A DNA stretch of 64,000 nt from Maricaulaceae bacterium (GTDB lineage: Bacteria; Pseudomonadota; Alphaproteobacteria; Caulobacterales; Maricaulaceae), in assembly GCA_026126205.1 (NCBI GenBank), contig JAHCJP010000005.1:51001-115000 (forward strand), read 5' to 3'. Below, piece after piece: positions 1 to 7,510 of the stretch. The number at the start of each line of letters is the position of its first letter. The first letter of the stretch is position 1. The notes beneath the pieces are model-generated. The model was not told the origin of the DNA and made no database searches. It saw only the letters and a list, made by a program, of their open reading frames with translations. The position numbers and the translations under genes are program-made.

Positions 1-49
1 CTTTGGTCCAGCGTTCGACCAGGGCGCGGATTTCGGTTTCGATGCTCAT
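1..49 (-). CDS. SnoaL/DUF4440-like protein, N-terminal fragment
   Basis: An ATG at 49 is preceded by a strong ribosome binding site (AGGAGG at 55-60 on the minus strand). It opens a frame that leaves the window at base 1. The 16 visible residues (MSIETEIRALVERWTK) look like the first helix of SnoaL-like or YybH-type small alpha+beta barrel proteins. Only this fragment can be seen, so the family call is weak. It follows the DUF1428 genes on the same strand and may be the last gene of the MarR-headed operon. Confidence 0.45.
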   Translation of the reverse strand, partial: MSIETEIRALVERWTK

Positions 50-58
50 GCGCGCCTC

Positions 59-406
59 CTAGGCGTCCAAAATGGTCCGGAAGCCGCCATAGATCATGCG
101 CATGCCGTCGAACGGCATGCCGTCCATCTTCATGCGCGGGTCCTCCATCACTTTCTTCATTCCGGCGTCACGGGCCTCCTTCGACGGCCATTCGATCCAC
201 GAAAACACCACCACCTCGCCGTCCTTGGCGTGCACGGCGCCGTAGAAATCGTTGACCTTGCCTTTCGGCACGTCGTCGCCCCAGCACTCGACCATGCGGG
301 TGGCGCCATGCTCCTTGAACACCGGCGCGCCGTCGCGGGCCATTTTCAGATAGGCGTCCTTGTTCTGCGCCGGCACGGCGAGAACGAAACCATCCACGTA
401 AGACAT
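59..406 (-). CDS. DUF1428 family protein (downstream copy)
   Basis: A 115-residue protein starting MSYVDGFVLAVPAQN and ending GGFRTILDA, typical of the small YbaA-like DUF1428 family (dimeric ferredoxin-like fold, unknown function). The family hallmarks MVECWGDD and FSWIEWPSKEARD are present. The start is the ATG at 406, with purine-rich GGGAGGAAA just upstream; the longer open frame runs through the neighbouring gene and is not coding. It is a tandem paralogue of the gene at 454-801, with the same length and near-identical termini. Both probably belong to the operon that begins with the MarR gene. No substrate can be inferred. Confidence 0.9.
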   Translation of the reverse strand: MSYVDGFVLAVPAQNKDAYLKMARDGAPVFKEHGATRMVECWGDDVPKGKVNDFYGAVHAKDGEVVVFSWIEWPSKEARDAGMKKVMEDPRMKMDGMPFDGMRMIYGGFRTILDA

Positions 407-453
407 CTGTTTCCTCCCTTGGTTGTTTCGGGGGCGGTCAGTCCGCCCCCTTG

Positions 454-801
454 CTAGGCGTCCAGGATTGTCCGGAAGCCGCCGAAGATCATGCGCGCGC
501 CGTCGAACGGCACGCCGCCCGGCGGCGACGGCATCTCGTCCGTCACCTTCTGCATCCCGGAATCGCGAACCTCCTTCGACGGCCACTCGATCCAGGCGAA
601 CACCACCACCTCGCCGTCCCTGGCATGCACGGCGGTGTAGAAGTCGTTGAGCTTGCCTTTGGGCACGTCGTCGCCCCAGCATTCGACAACGCGCGTTGCG
701 CCGTGCTTCCTGAACACCGGTGCCACGGTGGAGGCCATGTCCAGGAACGCCTCCCTGTTCTGCGCCGGAACGGCGAAAGCAAAACCATCCACATATGACA
801 T
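454..801 (-). CDS. DUF1428 family protein (upstream copy)
   Basis: A 115-residue DUF1428 protein (MSYVDGFAFAVPAQNREAF...). It shares the VECWGDDVPKGK and FxWIEWPSKE blocks with the copy at 59-406, and both end GGFRTILDA. The two diverge most in the segment before PFDG, where this copy reads MPSPPGGV. A 47-base gap separates them, and the AT-rich, purine-rich stretches ahead of both starts are similar, so whole-gene tandem duplication is likely. The function of the family is unknown. The surrounding GST and hydrolase genes make a detoxification or stress role plausible, but that is inference. Confidence 0.9.
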   Translation of the reverse strand: MSYVDGFAFAVPAQNREAFLDMASTVAPVFRKHGATRVVECWGDDVPKGKLNDFYTAVHARDGEVVVFAWIEWPSKEVRDSGMQKVTDEMPSPPGGVPFDGARMIFGGFRTILDA

Positions 802-833
802 CTGTTTTTCTCCCTTGCGGTCTGACGGGGGCG

Positions 834-1475
834 TCAGGCCGCCGCCACGTGGGCGGCCATGTGGCCGGCGAGTGCGCGGGCGAAGGCCGGGCGCGCCTCG
901 CAGCGGGCCAGATACGGCCCCAGCACCGCATGCCCGGTCACAAGCTCCGTATGCCGCGGAATGCGCAGCACCGTGGCCATCATCAGGTCGCCGGCGGTGA
1001 AGCGGTCCTCCAGCCAGTCGCGCCCCTCAAGCCGCGCGGCGAGCTGGCCCAGCCGCGCCTTCAGGCGCTCCTCCGCCGCCGGGCGGCGCAGCTTCGCCCA
1101 TTCCTCGCCGGCGTTGAACAGGTCGATCTCGGTCAGCGGCTGGATGAAGGGCTCGACGCTGTTCAGCGCCGCGAACACCCAGGCCGCGGCGCGGGCGCGC
1201 CCCGCCGCATCGGCGGGCAGCAGCGCCTCGGATTTTCCGGCGACATGCAGCACGATGGCGCCGCTCTCGAACAGGGTCAGATCCCCGTCCTGCAGCACCG
1301 GCACCTGCCCGAACGGCTGCAGCGCCACATGCTCCGCCGCCTTGTGCTCGCCCGGCGCCAGCAGGCGGGTTTCGTAAGCGATCCCCGCTTCCTCCAGCGC
1401 CCAGCGCGCGCGCAAATCGCGCACCAGCCCCTGCGCGAAGGGCGGCACGTTCTTCAGCGTGATCAGCGTGATCAT
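834..1475 (-). CDS. glutathione S-transferase-like protein
   Basis: A 213-residue soluble protein. The N-terminal thioredoxin-like half contains FGQVPVLQDGDLTLFESGAI, the cis-Pro (VPVL) and ES glutathione-binding motif of GSTs. The C-terminal half is the helical GST domain. GSTs conjugate or isomerise electrophiles with glutathione; the substrate here cannot be told. The ATG at 1475 lies 3 bases after the stop of the serine hydrolase gene, so the two are very probably cotranscribed under the upstream MarR regulator. Confidence 0.85.
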   Translation of the reverse strand: MITLITLKNVPPFAQGLVRDLRARWALEEAGIAYETRLLAPGEHKAAEHVALQPFGQVPVLQDGDLTLFESGAIVLHVAGKSEALLPADAAGRARAAAWVFAALNSVEPFIQPLTEIDLFNAGEEWAKLRRPAAEERLKARLGQLAARLEGRDWLEDRFTAGDLMMATVLRIPRHTELVTGHAVLGPYLARCEARPAFARALAGHMAAHVAAA

Positions 1476-1478
1476 GGT

Positions 1479-2795
1479 TCAGTCCTCCCGTGCGGCGGCG
1501 AAGGCGTGGCGCAGGAACTCCTCCGCCATCGCGGTGTCGTCCGCCCCGCCCATCATCTTGTTGGTGAACAGCAGCGCGACCGAATCCGTGGCGGGGTCGC
1601 ACCAGAACGCGGTTCCGAACCCGCCCCACCAGCCGAAACGCCCGGCGGGGGTCAGCGCGTCGTCCGCCACCGTCACGGCCACGCCGAGGCCCCAGCCATG
1701 GACATCCCAGAAATCTTCCGGGAACCAGGGCGAGGCGGCCTTCTGCTGCGCCGTGATCTGGTCGGTCAGCATTTCGGCGACGAGGGCTGCGGACAGCAGG
1801 CGGCGGCCGCCATGAACGCCGCCGTTCAGCAGCATGCGGCCGAAGGCGTGGAAATCGCCCACGGTCGACACCTGGCCGCCGCCGCCGGCCTCGAACGGCG
1901 GCGGTTCGGCGAAGCTGGCGCCGGACGACGCCGTCCACGGCGCATAGGCGCCGGTTTCCGGGTCGCGCCAGTAGAGGCTGGCCAGCCGCTGCGCCGGGGC
2001 GTGAAAGCCGGTGTCCGCCATGCCCAGCGGTTCGAAAATCCGTTGGCGCTGGAACGCGCCGAGGCTCATGCCGCTGGCGCGGGCGACCAGCACGCCGGCC
2101 ACGTCGAGACCATTGTGATACAGCCAGCGTTCGCCGGGATGATCGATCAGCGGCAGTTCGCCGATGCGGCGCATGTACTCGTCCGCGCTTGCCGTGAACA
2201 GGCGCGGGCCGGGGGCGACCCCCAGCTCCGCCATTCGCCGCATCACGGCGGAGTCCATGGCCGGGCCGGGCGCGAAGCCGAGGCCGAAACGCATGGTCAG
2301 CAGGTCGCGCAGGCTCACCGGCCGCGCCGCCGCTACGGTGTCGTTCAGGCCGCTGTCCGGCGCGCGCAGCACGCGGCGGTCCGCCAGTTCCGGCAGCCAG
2401 CGGTCGACCGGCCCGTCCAGGTCCAGCACCCCGTCATCGACCAGCATCAGCGCCGCAACCGCCGTCACCGGCTTGCCGATCGAGGCGACGGCGAACACCG
2501 TCTCCGGCGTTACCGGCGCGCCGCTGTCCAGGTCCCGCACCCCGCCGGCATGGACGTGAACCCCGGCGCCGCGCGCGGCCAGCGCCACGAACCCCGGCGT
2601 TTCGCCGCCGGCCAGGCGCGCGTCCAGCGCCGCGTCCAGCGCGTCATAACGGGCCGGGCGCCAGGTCACCGCCGCCGGTTCGCCGGGGCCGCACGCGACC
2701 GGCAGCAAGGCCGCCGCCCCCGCGCCGGCCAGCAGGTCTCTGCGTGAAATATTTCCCTGTCCCAGCCCAGCCACGGACTGTCTGCTCACTGCCAT
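1479..2795 (-). CDS. class C beta-lactamase-like serine hydrolase, exported
   Basis: A 438-residue penicillin-binding/beta-lactamase-fold (Pfam Beta-lactamase) protein. The N-terminus carries a twin-arginine-like signal (SRRDLLAGAGAAALL) followed by PVACG, which could be a lipobox, so export by Tat with possible lipidation is likely. The active-site SxxK is ASIGKPVTA, and the YxN motif is YHN in LYHNGLDVAG. Such proteins act as esterases, D-aminopeptidases or carboxypeptidases more often than as true beta-lactamases, and the substrate is unknown. It sits between the MarR gene (29-base gap) and the GST gene (3-base gap), consistent with one operon. Confidence 0.85.
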   Translation of the reverse strand: MAVSRQSVAGLGQGNISRRDLLAGAGAAALLPVACGPGEPAAVTWRPARYDALDAALDARLAGGETPGFVALAARGAGVHVHAGGVRDLDSGAPVTPETVFAVASIGKPVTAVAALMLVDDGVLDLDGPVDRWLPELADRRVLRAPDSGLNDTVAAARPVSLRDLLTMRFGLGFAPGPAMDSAVMRRMAELGVAPGPRLFTASADEYMRRIGELPLIDHPGERWLYHNGLDVAGVLVARASGMSLGAFQRQRIFEPLGMADTGFHAPAQRLASLYWRDPETGAYAPWTASSGASFAEPPPFEAGGGGQVSTVGDFHAFGRMLLNGGVHGGRRLLSAALVAEMLTDQITAQQKAASPWFPEDFWDVHGWGLGVAVTVADDALTPAGRFGWWGGFGTAFWCDPATDSVALLFTNKMMGGADDTAMAEEFLRHAFAAARED

Positions 2796-2824
2796 CCTCC
2801 CCTTCGGCCCTTCGGCCTTTCTGG

Positions 2825-3250
2825 TTACGCCGCCTTCGCCCAGGCCAGGGCGCGCAGGCTGTCGGCGGTTTCACCGCCCATCGATTCCAGGATCGTCGAT
2901 TGCGTCTTGCGCCAGGACAGGAAGGCGGCGTTCAGCGCCTCGCGCCCCTTGCCCGTCACTTCGGCGATGCGTTCGCGCGCGTCCTTTCCGCGCCGGATCT
3001 CCAGCAGGCCGCGCTGCTCCAGCACCGCGAGATTGCGGGTCATGGTGGTGCGGTCGGCGCTGAGGATCGCGGCCAGTTCGCCGGTCGTTTTCGGGCCGGC
3101 CAGCGTCAGCACCGCCAGCGCCGAAAACTGCGTCGAGCGCAGGCCGTGCGGGCGCAGGGCGCGGTCGAAATCGCGCGTGATCCGCCGCGCCGCCCGCCGC
3201 GAGGCGAGGCACAGACAGCCCTTGGTTTCGATCAGGCCCGGATTGAACAT
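2825..3250 (-). CDS. MarR family transcriptional regulator
   Basis: A 141-residue winged-helix regulator: the helix-turn-helix region KTTGELAAILSADRTTMTRNLAVLEQRGLLE is followed by the wing (RRGKDARER). MarR proteins are dimeric repressors released by small phenolic or oxidant ligands. The ATG at 3250 was chosen because a TTG start at 3286 would place the coding sequence across a perfect 16-base palindrome (3257-3272) that looks like the operator. There is no clear Shine-Dalgarno, so the message may be nearly leaderless. It heads a co-oriented run of hydrolase, GST and DUF1428 genes, which it probably controls together with itself. Confidence 0.88.
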   Translation of the reverse strand: MFNPGLIETKGCLCLASRRAARRITRDFDRALRPHGLRSTQFSALAVLTLAGPKTTGELAAILSADRTTMTRNLAVLEQRGLLEIRRGKDARERIAEVTGKGREALNAAFLSWRKTQSTILESMGGETADSLRALAWAKAA

Positions 3251-3256
3251 GCTATT

Positions 3257-3272
3257 ACGTGTATATACACGT
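3257..3272. promoter_or_regulatory. palindromic operator upstream of MarR gene
   Basis: ACGTGTATATACACGT is a perfect 16-base palindrome ending 7 bases before the MarR start codon. Length, symmetry and position match MarR-family operators that overlap their own promoter. The AT-rich centre could contribute to a -10 element. Confidence 0.6.
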
Positions 3273-3373
3273 TTCACTGGTGTCAATGCGCGGAGAGGGG
3301 AGAGGGGATTCGTTAGGCGCAGAGCAGCCGGAAGGGCGGGGAGGGGATCAGGAATCGGAGGCGGGCGGCCAGA

Positions 3374-3655
3374 TCACCCTTGCTGCACCAGTTCGATCTT
3401 CAGCTTCGCGCCCGTCGCCTCGGCATAGCGGCGCAGAGTGGCGAGGGAGGGGGACACATGACCCCCCTCCAGCCGCGCCACCGCGGACTGGGTGGTGCCG
3501 AGGCGTTTCGCCAGCTCGGCCTGTGTTAGCCGGGCCTGCGTCCGCGCCCGCACCAGCGCCTCGATGACGGCGTATTCGGCGTCGGCCTGCGCATACTCGG
3601 CGCGGAAGGCCGGATCGGCCATCAGCCGGGCTTTCAGGTCTTTCAGACGGGTCAT
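3374..3655 (-). CDS. higA: XRE-family antitoxin (HigA-like)
   Basis: A 93-residue protein with an N-terminal helical region and a C-terminal Cro/C1 helix-turn-helix (LTQAELAKRLGTTQSAVARLEGG) ending KLKIELVQQG, the usual layout of HigA antitoxins. These bind and neutralise the partner RelE-fold toxin and repress the operon. The ATG at 3655 overlaps the toxin stop codon by 4 bases (ATGA), so translation is coupled. Toxin before antitoxin is the characteristic higBA order. The start is fixed by the overlap; longer frames upstream run through the toxin gene. Confidence 0.88.
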   Translation of the reverse strand: MTRLKDLKARLMADPAFRAEYAQADAEYAVIEALVRARTQARLTQAELAKRLGTTQSAVARLEGGHVSPSLATLRRYAEATGAKLKIELVQQG

Positions 3656-3975
3656 GGCTTCACCTGTTTCATGCGTTCGCGGGCGATGGCCAGCGCGCGC
3701 GGCGGGGTTTTCTGCGTTTTCTTGGCGAAGACGTGCAGGACCACGACGCGGCGGCCCGAGGCGGTGACGTATATCCCCCGCGCGGCGCCGCCCGGCGCCT
3801 TGGCCCGCAACTCCCACAGCTTGCCTTCCAGATGTTTGACATGCGGTTCGCGCAAGGCCTGCAGGCCGAGAGTCTCCACCATTTCCATCAGGCGCACCAG
3901 CCGCGCCTGCAGGGCGGGCGGCAGGGCCGCGAGCTCGTCTTCGGCGGCGTCCAGCAGTTCGACCGTCCATCGCAC
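3652..3975 (-). CDS. higB: HigB-like RelE-fold toxin
   Basis: A 107-residue protein (MRWTVELLDAAEDELAALP...) of the phage-derived Gp49/HigB family. It includes LGLQALREPHVKHLEGKLWELR and the strand region ARGIYVTASGRRVVVLHVFAKKTQKTPP, where basic residues cut ribosome-bound mRNA in the family. The GTG at 3975 gives the family-typical N-terminus; a TTG at 3999 would add eight residues and cover a palindrome. The gene is coupled to higA by a 4-base overlap. It lies directly upstream of, and divergent from, the GTA remnant. Confidence 0.82.
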   Translation of the reverse strand: MRWTVELLDAAEDELAALPPALQARLVRLMEMVETLGLQALREPHVKHLEGKLWELRAKAPGGAARGIYVTASGRRVVVLHVFAKKTQKTPPRALAIARERMKQVKP

Positions 3976-3977
3976 AG

Positions 3978-3991
3978 ACGCTATATAGCGT
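3978..3991. promoter_or_regulatory. palindrome at higBA promoter
   Basis: ACGCTATATAGCGT is a perfect 14-base palindrome immediately upstream of the GTG start of higB. HigA-type antitoxins autorepress by binding palindromes in this position, and the TATATA centre may double as a -10 region. Confidence 0.55.
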
Positions 3992-4027
3992 ATCCGCAAT
4001 TACTCGGCAAGGGATGCAGCCCCATCC

Positions 4028-4072
4028 GTGGACAAGCCGCCGCCTGTCCACGCCGCGCGGGAAATATTCCCG
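4028..4072. promoter_or_regulatory. two inverted repeats ahead of the GTA remnant
   Basis: The divergent region between higB and the first GTA gene contains GTGGACA-N10-TGTCCAC (4028-4051) and CGGGAA-ATA-TTCCCG (4058-4072). They could be regulator sites for the GTA genes or a hairpin-forming leader. No known GTA regulator motif was recognised. Confidence 0.3.
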
Positions 4073-4145
4073 TGACCGGGCGGGGGGTTGCGCGAAAGCC
4101 GCCGCGAACGGTCCGGGGGAGACATCGGCCGGGCTATTGTCAGGC

Positions 4146-4694
4146 ATGGTCGAAAAAACCGCCCCCGAGCCGGCCGCCGAGCCGGCCCCCGATCCGGCCG
4201 CGGACCCGCCGGCCGCCAGGCCCCGCAAACGCGACCGCGCCGAATGGACGGTGCTGGAGAACGCCCGGCTGGCCGGAGAGACGCCGCGGTCCATCGCCGC
4301 CCGCACCGGCCTGAAGCCCAACTATGTCGTGCAGAAGCTGTGGCTGCTCGGCAATGAATCCCCCGCGCGGCGCAGGGCGCGGCTGGCGCTGTTGCGCCGC
4401 CGCCAGCTCGCCCGCGCCGAAACCGAACTGGCCGAAGGCGACGCCGACACGGCGGCGCGCATCGCCCGCGCCATCGTGGCGCTGACCGCGGCGGGCAAAA
4501 GCCTGGAGGAGTTCATGAAACCCGATGACGCCGAAACCAGACACACCCGGAGCGCCGAACCCGCCGGACGGGTCAGCCTCGAGGAATTGCGCGCCGAAGT
4601 GGAGCGCCGCTACCTTGGCCGCCACGAACGCCGAAGCATGCCGGACGGCGATCCGGGAGATGGACCGGGAGGCGCTGAACCGGGCGCTGGCTGA
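4146..4694 (+). CDS. GTA g1-like protein, probable small terminase subunit
   Basis: A 182-residue protein with a Pro/Ala-rich N-terminus, then a helix-turn-helix-like segment (RAEWTVLENARLAGETPRSI, followed by AARTGLKPNYVV) and Arg-rich helices. The C-terminus is polar and Gly/Pro-rich. It sits immediately upstream of and overlaps the large terminase gene, the position of ORF g1 in Rhodobacter-type GTA clusters, whose product acts as small terminase. The ATG at 4146 is chosen because the residues before it in the open frame look non-coding. Assignment rests mainly on position and the DNA-binding motif. Confidence 0.65.
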   Translation: MVEKTAPEPAAEPAPDPAADPPAARPRKRDRAEWTVLENARLAGETPRSIAARTGLKPNYVVQKLWLLGNESPARRRARLALLRRRQLARAETELAEGDADTAARIARAIVALTAAGKSLEEFMKPDDAETRHTRSAEPAGRVSLEELRAEVERRYLGRHERRSMPDGDPGDGPGGAEPGAG

Positions 4695-6012
4695 CTGGTG
4701 GCTAGCGGACGGCGCCCGCGACGAACAGAAACCGCCGGACGGCGACTGGCGCGTCTGGCTGTTCATGGGCGGGCGCGGCGCCGGCAAGACCCGCGCCGGG
4801 GCCGAATGGGTGCTGCAGCAGGTGCGCGCCGGGCGGCGGCGCATCGCGCTGGCCGGGCAGACGCTCAGCGACGTGCGCGAGGTGATGGTGGAGGGGCCTT
4901 CGGGTCTCGCCCGCATCGCGCCGCCCGCCGAACGCCCGCGTTACGAGCCGTCGCGCCGCCGGCTGGTGTTTCCCTGCGGGGCGGAGGGGTTCGCCTTTTC
5001 CGGCGAGGATCCCGACAGCCTGCGCGGGCCGCAGTTCGACGCCGCCTGGGCCGATGAATTCGCCGCCTGGGCGCGGCCGCAGGCGGCGCTGGACATGCTG
5101 CGCATGGGTCTGCGCCTCGGCCCCGATCCGCGGCTGATGGTCACCACCACGCCGCGCCCGGTCGCGGCGCTGAAACGGCTGGCGCAGGCGGAGGGAACTG
5201 TCACCACCCGCTCGGCCATGGACCGCAATGCGAAGCACCTCGCCCCCGGCTTTCTGGGCGCCATGCGCGCCGCCTATGGCGGTTCGCTGCTGGCGCGGCA
5301 GGAGCTGGAGGGGCTGCTGATCGACGATCCGCCCGGCGCGCTGTGGACGCGGGCGATGATCGAGGCCGCCTTCGACCCCGCCCCGCCGGGGCTGGCGGAT
5401 TTTGCGCGCATCGTCATCGCCGTCGACCCGCCGGCCGGCGCCGGGGCGGGCGCCGCCGAATGCGGCATCGTCGCCGCCGGGGCGCTGGGCGAGGGCGCGG
5501 GCCGCCGCGCCTGGCTGCTGGCCGATCTCAGCTTCGGCCCCGCCGCGCCGGGCGACTGGGCCGCCGCCGTGGGCCGCGCCTATCGGGAATTCCAGGCCGG
5601 CCGCGTGATCGCAGAGGCCAACCAGGGCGGCGAAATGGTCGCCGCCGTGTTGCGCGCCGCGGCGCCGGACCTGCCGGTGAAACTGGTGCGCGCATCGCGC
5701 GGCAAGGCGGCGCGGGCCGAACCGGTCGCCGCGCTTTACTCCGCCGGGCGCGTGCGCCACGCCGCGCGCTTCGCGGCGCTGGAAGACCAGCTCTGTTCGC
5801 TGGGCGCGGACCGGGCGTTTACGGGGCGGGGCGGGGGTGGATTTGGCTCTGGTGGTTTTGGAGATGGTTCAGGCTTTGGAGGCGGCTTTGGCTCTGGTTT
5901 CGGCTCTGGCGGGGCGGGCAGCCCCGACCGCGCCGACGCCGCCGTCTGGGCGCTGACCGAACTGCTGATCCCCGCGCAACCGCCCCTGAACCCGCGTATC
6001 CGATTGTTATGA
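4660..6012 (+). CDS. GTA/phage large terminase subunit (TerL)
   Basis: About 450 residues, the DNA-packaging ATPase-nuclease of a GTA capsid. Walker A is FMGGRGAGKTRAGAEW, Walker B is AAWADEFAAW, and the C-terminal RNase H-like nuclease includes IVIAVDPPAG and the acidic PDRADAAVWALTELL. The ATG at 4660 (MDREALNRALADWWL) follows a purine-rich GGGAG; this overlaps g1 by 35 bases. An odd Gly/Phe/Ser-rich stretch of about 30 residues (bases about 5825-5925) interrupts the nuclease domain just before the last conserved Asp. The gene is intact despite decay further downstream in the cluster. Confidence 0.9.
   Translation: MDREALNRALADWWLADGARDEQKPPDGDWRVWLFMGGRGAGKTRAGAEWVLQQVRAGRRRIALAGQTLSDVREVMVEGPSGLARIAPPAERPRYEPSRRRLVFPCGAEGFAFSGEDPDSLRGPQFDAAWADEFAAWARPQAALDMLRMGLRLGPDPRLMVTTTPRPVAALKRLAQAEGTVTTRSAMDRNAKHLAPGFLGAMRAAYGGSLLARQELEGLLIDDPPGALWTRAMIEAAFDPAPPGLADFARIVIAVDPPAGAGAGAAECGIVAAGALGEGAGRRAWLLADLSFGPAAPGDWAAAVGRAYREFQAGRVIAEANQGGEMVAAVLRAAAPDLPVKLVRASRGKAARAEPVAALYSAGRVRHAARFAALEDQLCSLGADRAFTGRGGGGFGSGGFGDGSGFGGGFGSGFGSGGAGSPDRADAAVWALTELLIPAQPPLNPRIRLL
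5825..5925 (+). repeat. Gly-rich low-complexity insert within terL
   Basis: Repeated GGxFGSG-type units (ggc-ttt-ggc-tct and ggt/gga variants) form a low-complexity tract between EDQLCSLGADRAFTGRG and SPDRADAAVW. The T-ending and A-ending glycine codons differ from the surrounding GC-rich codon use, suggesting recent repeat expansion. See the corresponding finding. Confidence 0.75.
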
Positions 6013-6019
6013 GGCAACC

Positions 6020-7174
6020 ATGCTCGACGCCCTTTCGAAATTCTTCGCCCGCGAGACCAAGGCGAGCGCGGCCAAGCGCCTGATCGCGCTTTCCCTCGGC
6101 CGCCAGCCGGTGTGGACGCCGCGCGAGTTTTCGGCCCTGGCCCGCGAGGGTTACGCCCGCAACGCCGTCGCCCATCGCTGTGTGAAGCTGATCGCCGAGG
6201 CGGCGGCGGCCGCGCCGCTGGTTCCCCTGCGCGGCGGCCGGGCGCGCGACGGCGACGCGGCGGCGGCGCTGCTGGCCGCGCCGAACCCGGACCAGTCGGG
6301 CGCCGAGCTGCTGGAATGCCATTACGGCTATCTGCAGGTGGCGGGAAACGCCTATCTGGAGCTGGCCGAGATCGGCGGCGAACCGCGCGAGCTTTACGCC
6401 CTGCGCCCGGACCGGATGAAAGTGATCCCCGGCGCGCGCGGCTGGCCCGACGGCTGGGAATATTCGGTGGGCGGGCGCACGGCGCATTTCGCGCGCGACC
6501 GCGCCTCGGGCCGCAGCCCGGTTCTGCACATGCGCCTGTTTCACCCCGCCGACGATCATTACGGCATGAGCCCGCTGCAGGCCGCGGCGCAGGCCGTGGA
6601 CGTGCACAATGCCGGCGGCGCCTGGGCCAAGGCGCTGCTCGACAACGCCGCCCGCCCGTCCGGCGCGCTGGTGTTCGCCGCCCGCGAGGGCGAGGGGCGG
6701 CTGACCGAGGATCAATACCGGCGCCTGAAGGAAGAGCTGACCGAACAGCATGCCGGCGCCGCCAACGCCGGCCGGCCGCTGGTGCTGGAAGGCGGGCTGG
6801 ACTGGAAGCCGATGGCGATGAGCCCGGCGGAGATGGATTTCATCGCCGCGCGGCGCGAGGCGGCGCGCGAGATCGCGCTCGCCTTCGGCGTGCCGCCGAT
6901 GCTGCTCGGCCTGCCGGGCGACAACACCTATTCGAACTACCGGGAGGCCAACCAGGCCCTGTGGCGCCTCGCCGTGCTGCCGCTGGCGCGCAAGACGGCC
7001 CGCGCGCTCACCGCCTGGCTGCGCCCCTGGCTGGGCCGCGATCTGGAGATCACCGTGGATGAAGAGGCCGTGCCGGCCCTGTCGGAAGAGCGCGCCGCGC
7101 GCTGGGCCCGCATCGGCGCGGCGGGCTTCCTCAGCGACGAGGAAAAACGCGCCCTGCTGGGGGTGCGGGCATGA
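6020..7174 (+). CDS. GTA HK97-type portal protein
   Basis: 384 residues, the length of alphaproteobacterial GTA portals. The portal forms the dodecameric ring at the capsid vertex through which DNA enters. Recognisable family blocks are NAVAHRCVKLIAEAAAA near the N-terminus, NPDQSGAELLE, the FHPADDHYGMSPLQAA region and GVPPMLLGLPGDNTYSNYRE. The ATG at 6020 lies 7 bases after the terL stop with GAGGCAACC ahead. The frame is complete; its stop overlaps the next gene. Confidence 0.92.
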   Translation: MLDALSKFFARETKASAAKRLIALSLGRQPVWTPREFSALAREGYARNAVAHRCVKLIAEAAAAAPLVPLRGGRARDGDAAAALLAAPNPDQSGAELLECHYGYLQVAGNAYLELAEIGGEPRELYALRPDRMKVIPGARGWPDGWEYSVGGRTAHFARDRASGRSPVLHMRLFHPADDHYGMSPLQAAAQAVDVHNAGGAWAKALLDNAARPSGALVFAAREGEGRLTEDQYRRLKEELTEQHAGAANAGRPLVLEGGLDWKPMAMSPAEMDFIAARREAAREIALAFGVPPMLLGLPGDNTYSNYREANQALWRLAVLPLARKTARALTAWLRPWLGRDLEITVDEEAVPALSEERAARWARIGAAGFLSDEEKRALLGVRA

Positions 7175-7431
7175 GACCGCAGGGCGGACCGCAAAACCGC
7201 TGGCGGCTGGACCGCACGGTGACGCTGGGCGTGGTGCTGACGCTGGCCGCGCAGACGGCGGGGGCCCTGCTGTGGGCCGGCGCCGCCTCGGCGCGGCTCG
7301 ATCAGCTCGAGGCGCGGGCCGAGGCCGGGGCGACGGTCAATGAACGCCTGGCGCGGCTGGAGGAGCAGATCGCCCAGTCCCGCGCCAGCCTCGACCGCAT
7401 CGAACGCCGGCTGGACGAGCGGCGGGAGTGA
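7171..7431 (+). CDS. GTA g3.5-like small membrane/coiled-coil protein
   Basis: An 86-residue protein. A basic N-terminus and one membrane segment (about residues 17-38, VTLGVVLTLAAQTAGALLWAG) are followed by a coiled coil (about 41-86) rich in Ala, Glu and Arg. A small protein of this kind lies between portal and protease in many GTA clusters (g3.5); its role is not established. The ATG overlaps the portal stop by 4 bases (ATGA), showing translational coupling. Confidence 0.75.
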   Translation: MRPQGGPQNRWRLDRTVTLGVVLTLAAQTAGALLWAGAASARLDQLEARAEAGATVNERLARLEEQIAQSRASLDRIERRLDERRE

Positions 7432-7510
7432 CGTAGTTCATCCTCCCCCTTGATGGGGTTTGAGGACGGGAAGGCGCCATCATTGCGCTCTTCCTGCATC
7501 GTCCTTCCAA

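Noticed and set aside
720..2747. 675-codon plus-strand open frame opposite the GST and hydrolase genes
   Set aside because: It is the GC-driven antisense shadow of two well-recognised minus-strand genes; its residues are Arg/Gly/His-rich without any fold pattern.
1479..2795. Antibiotic-resistance beta-lactamase
   Set aside because: SxxK and YxN motifs are shared by many esterases and peptidases of the same fold; nothing specific to AmpC enzymes is visible.
3251..3286. 12-residue N-terminal extension of MarR from a TTG codon
   Set aside because: It would translate through the operator palindrome and has no family match; ATG at 3250 fits MarR proteins better.
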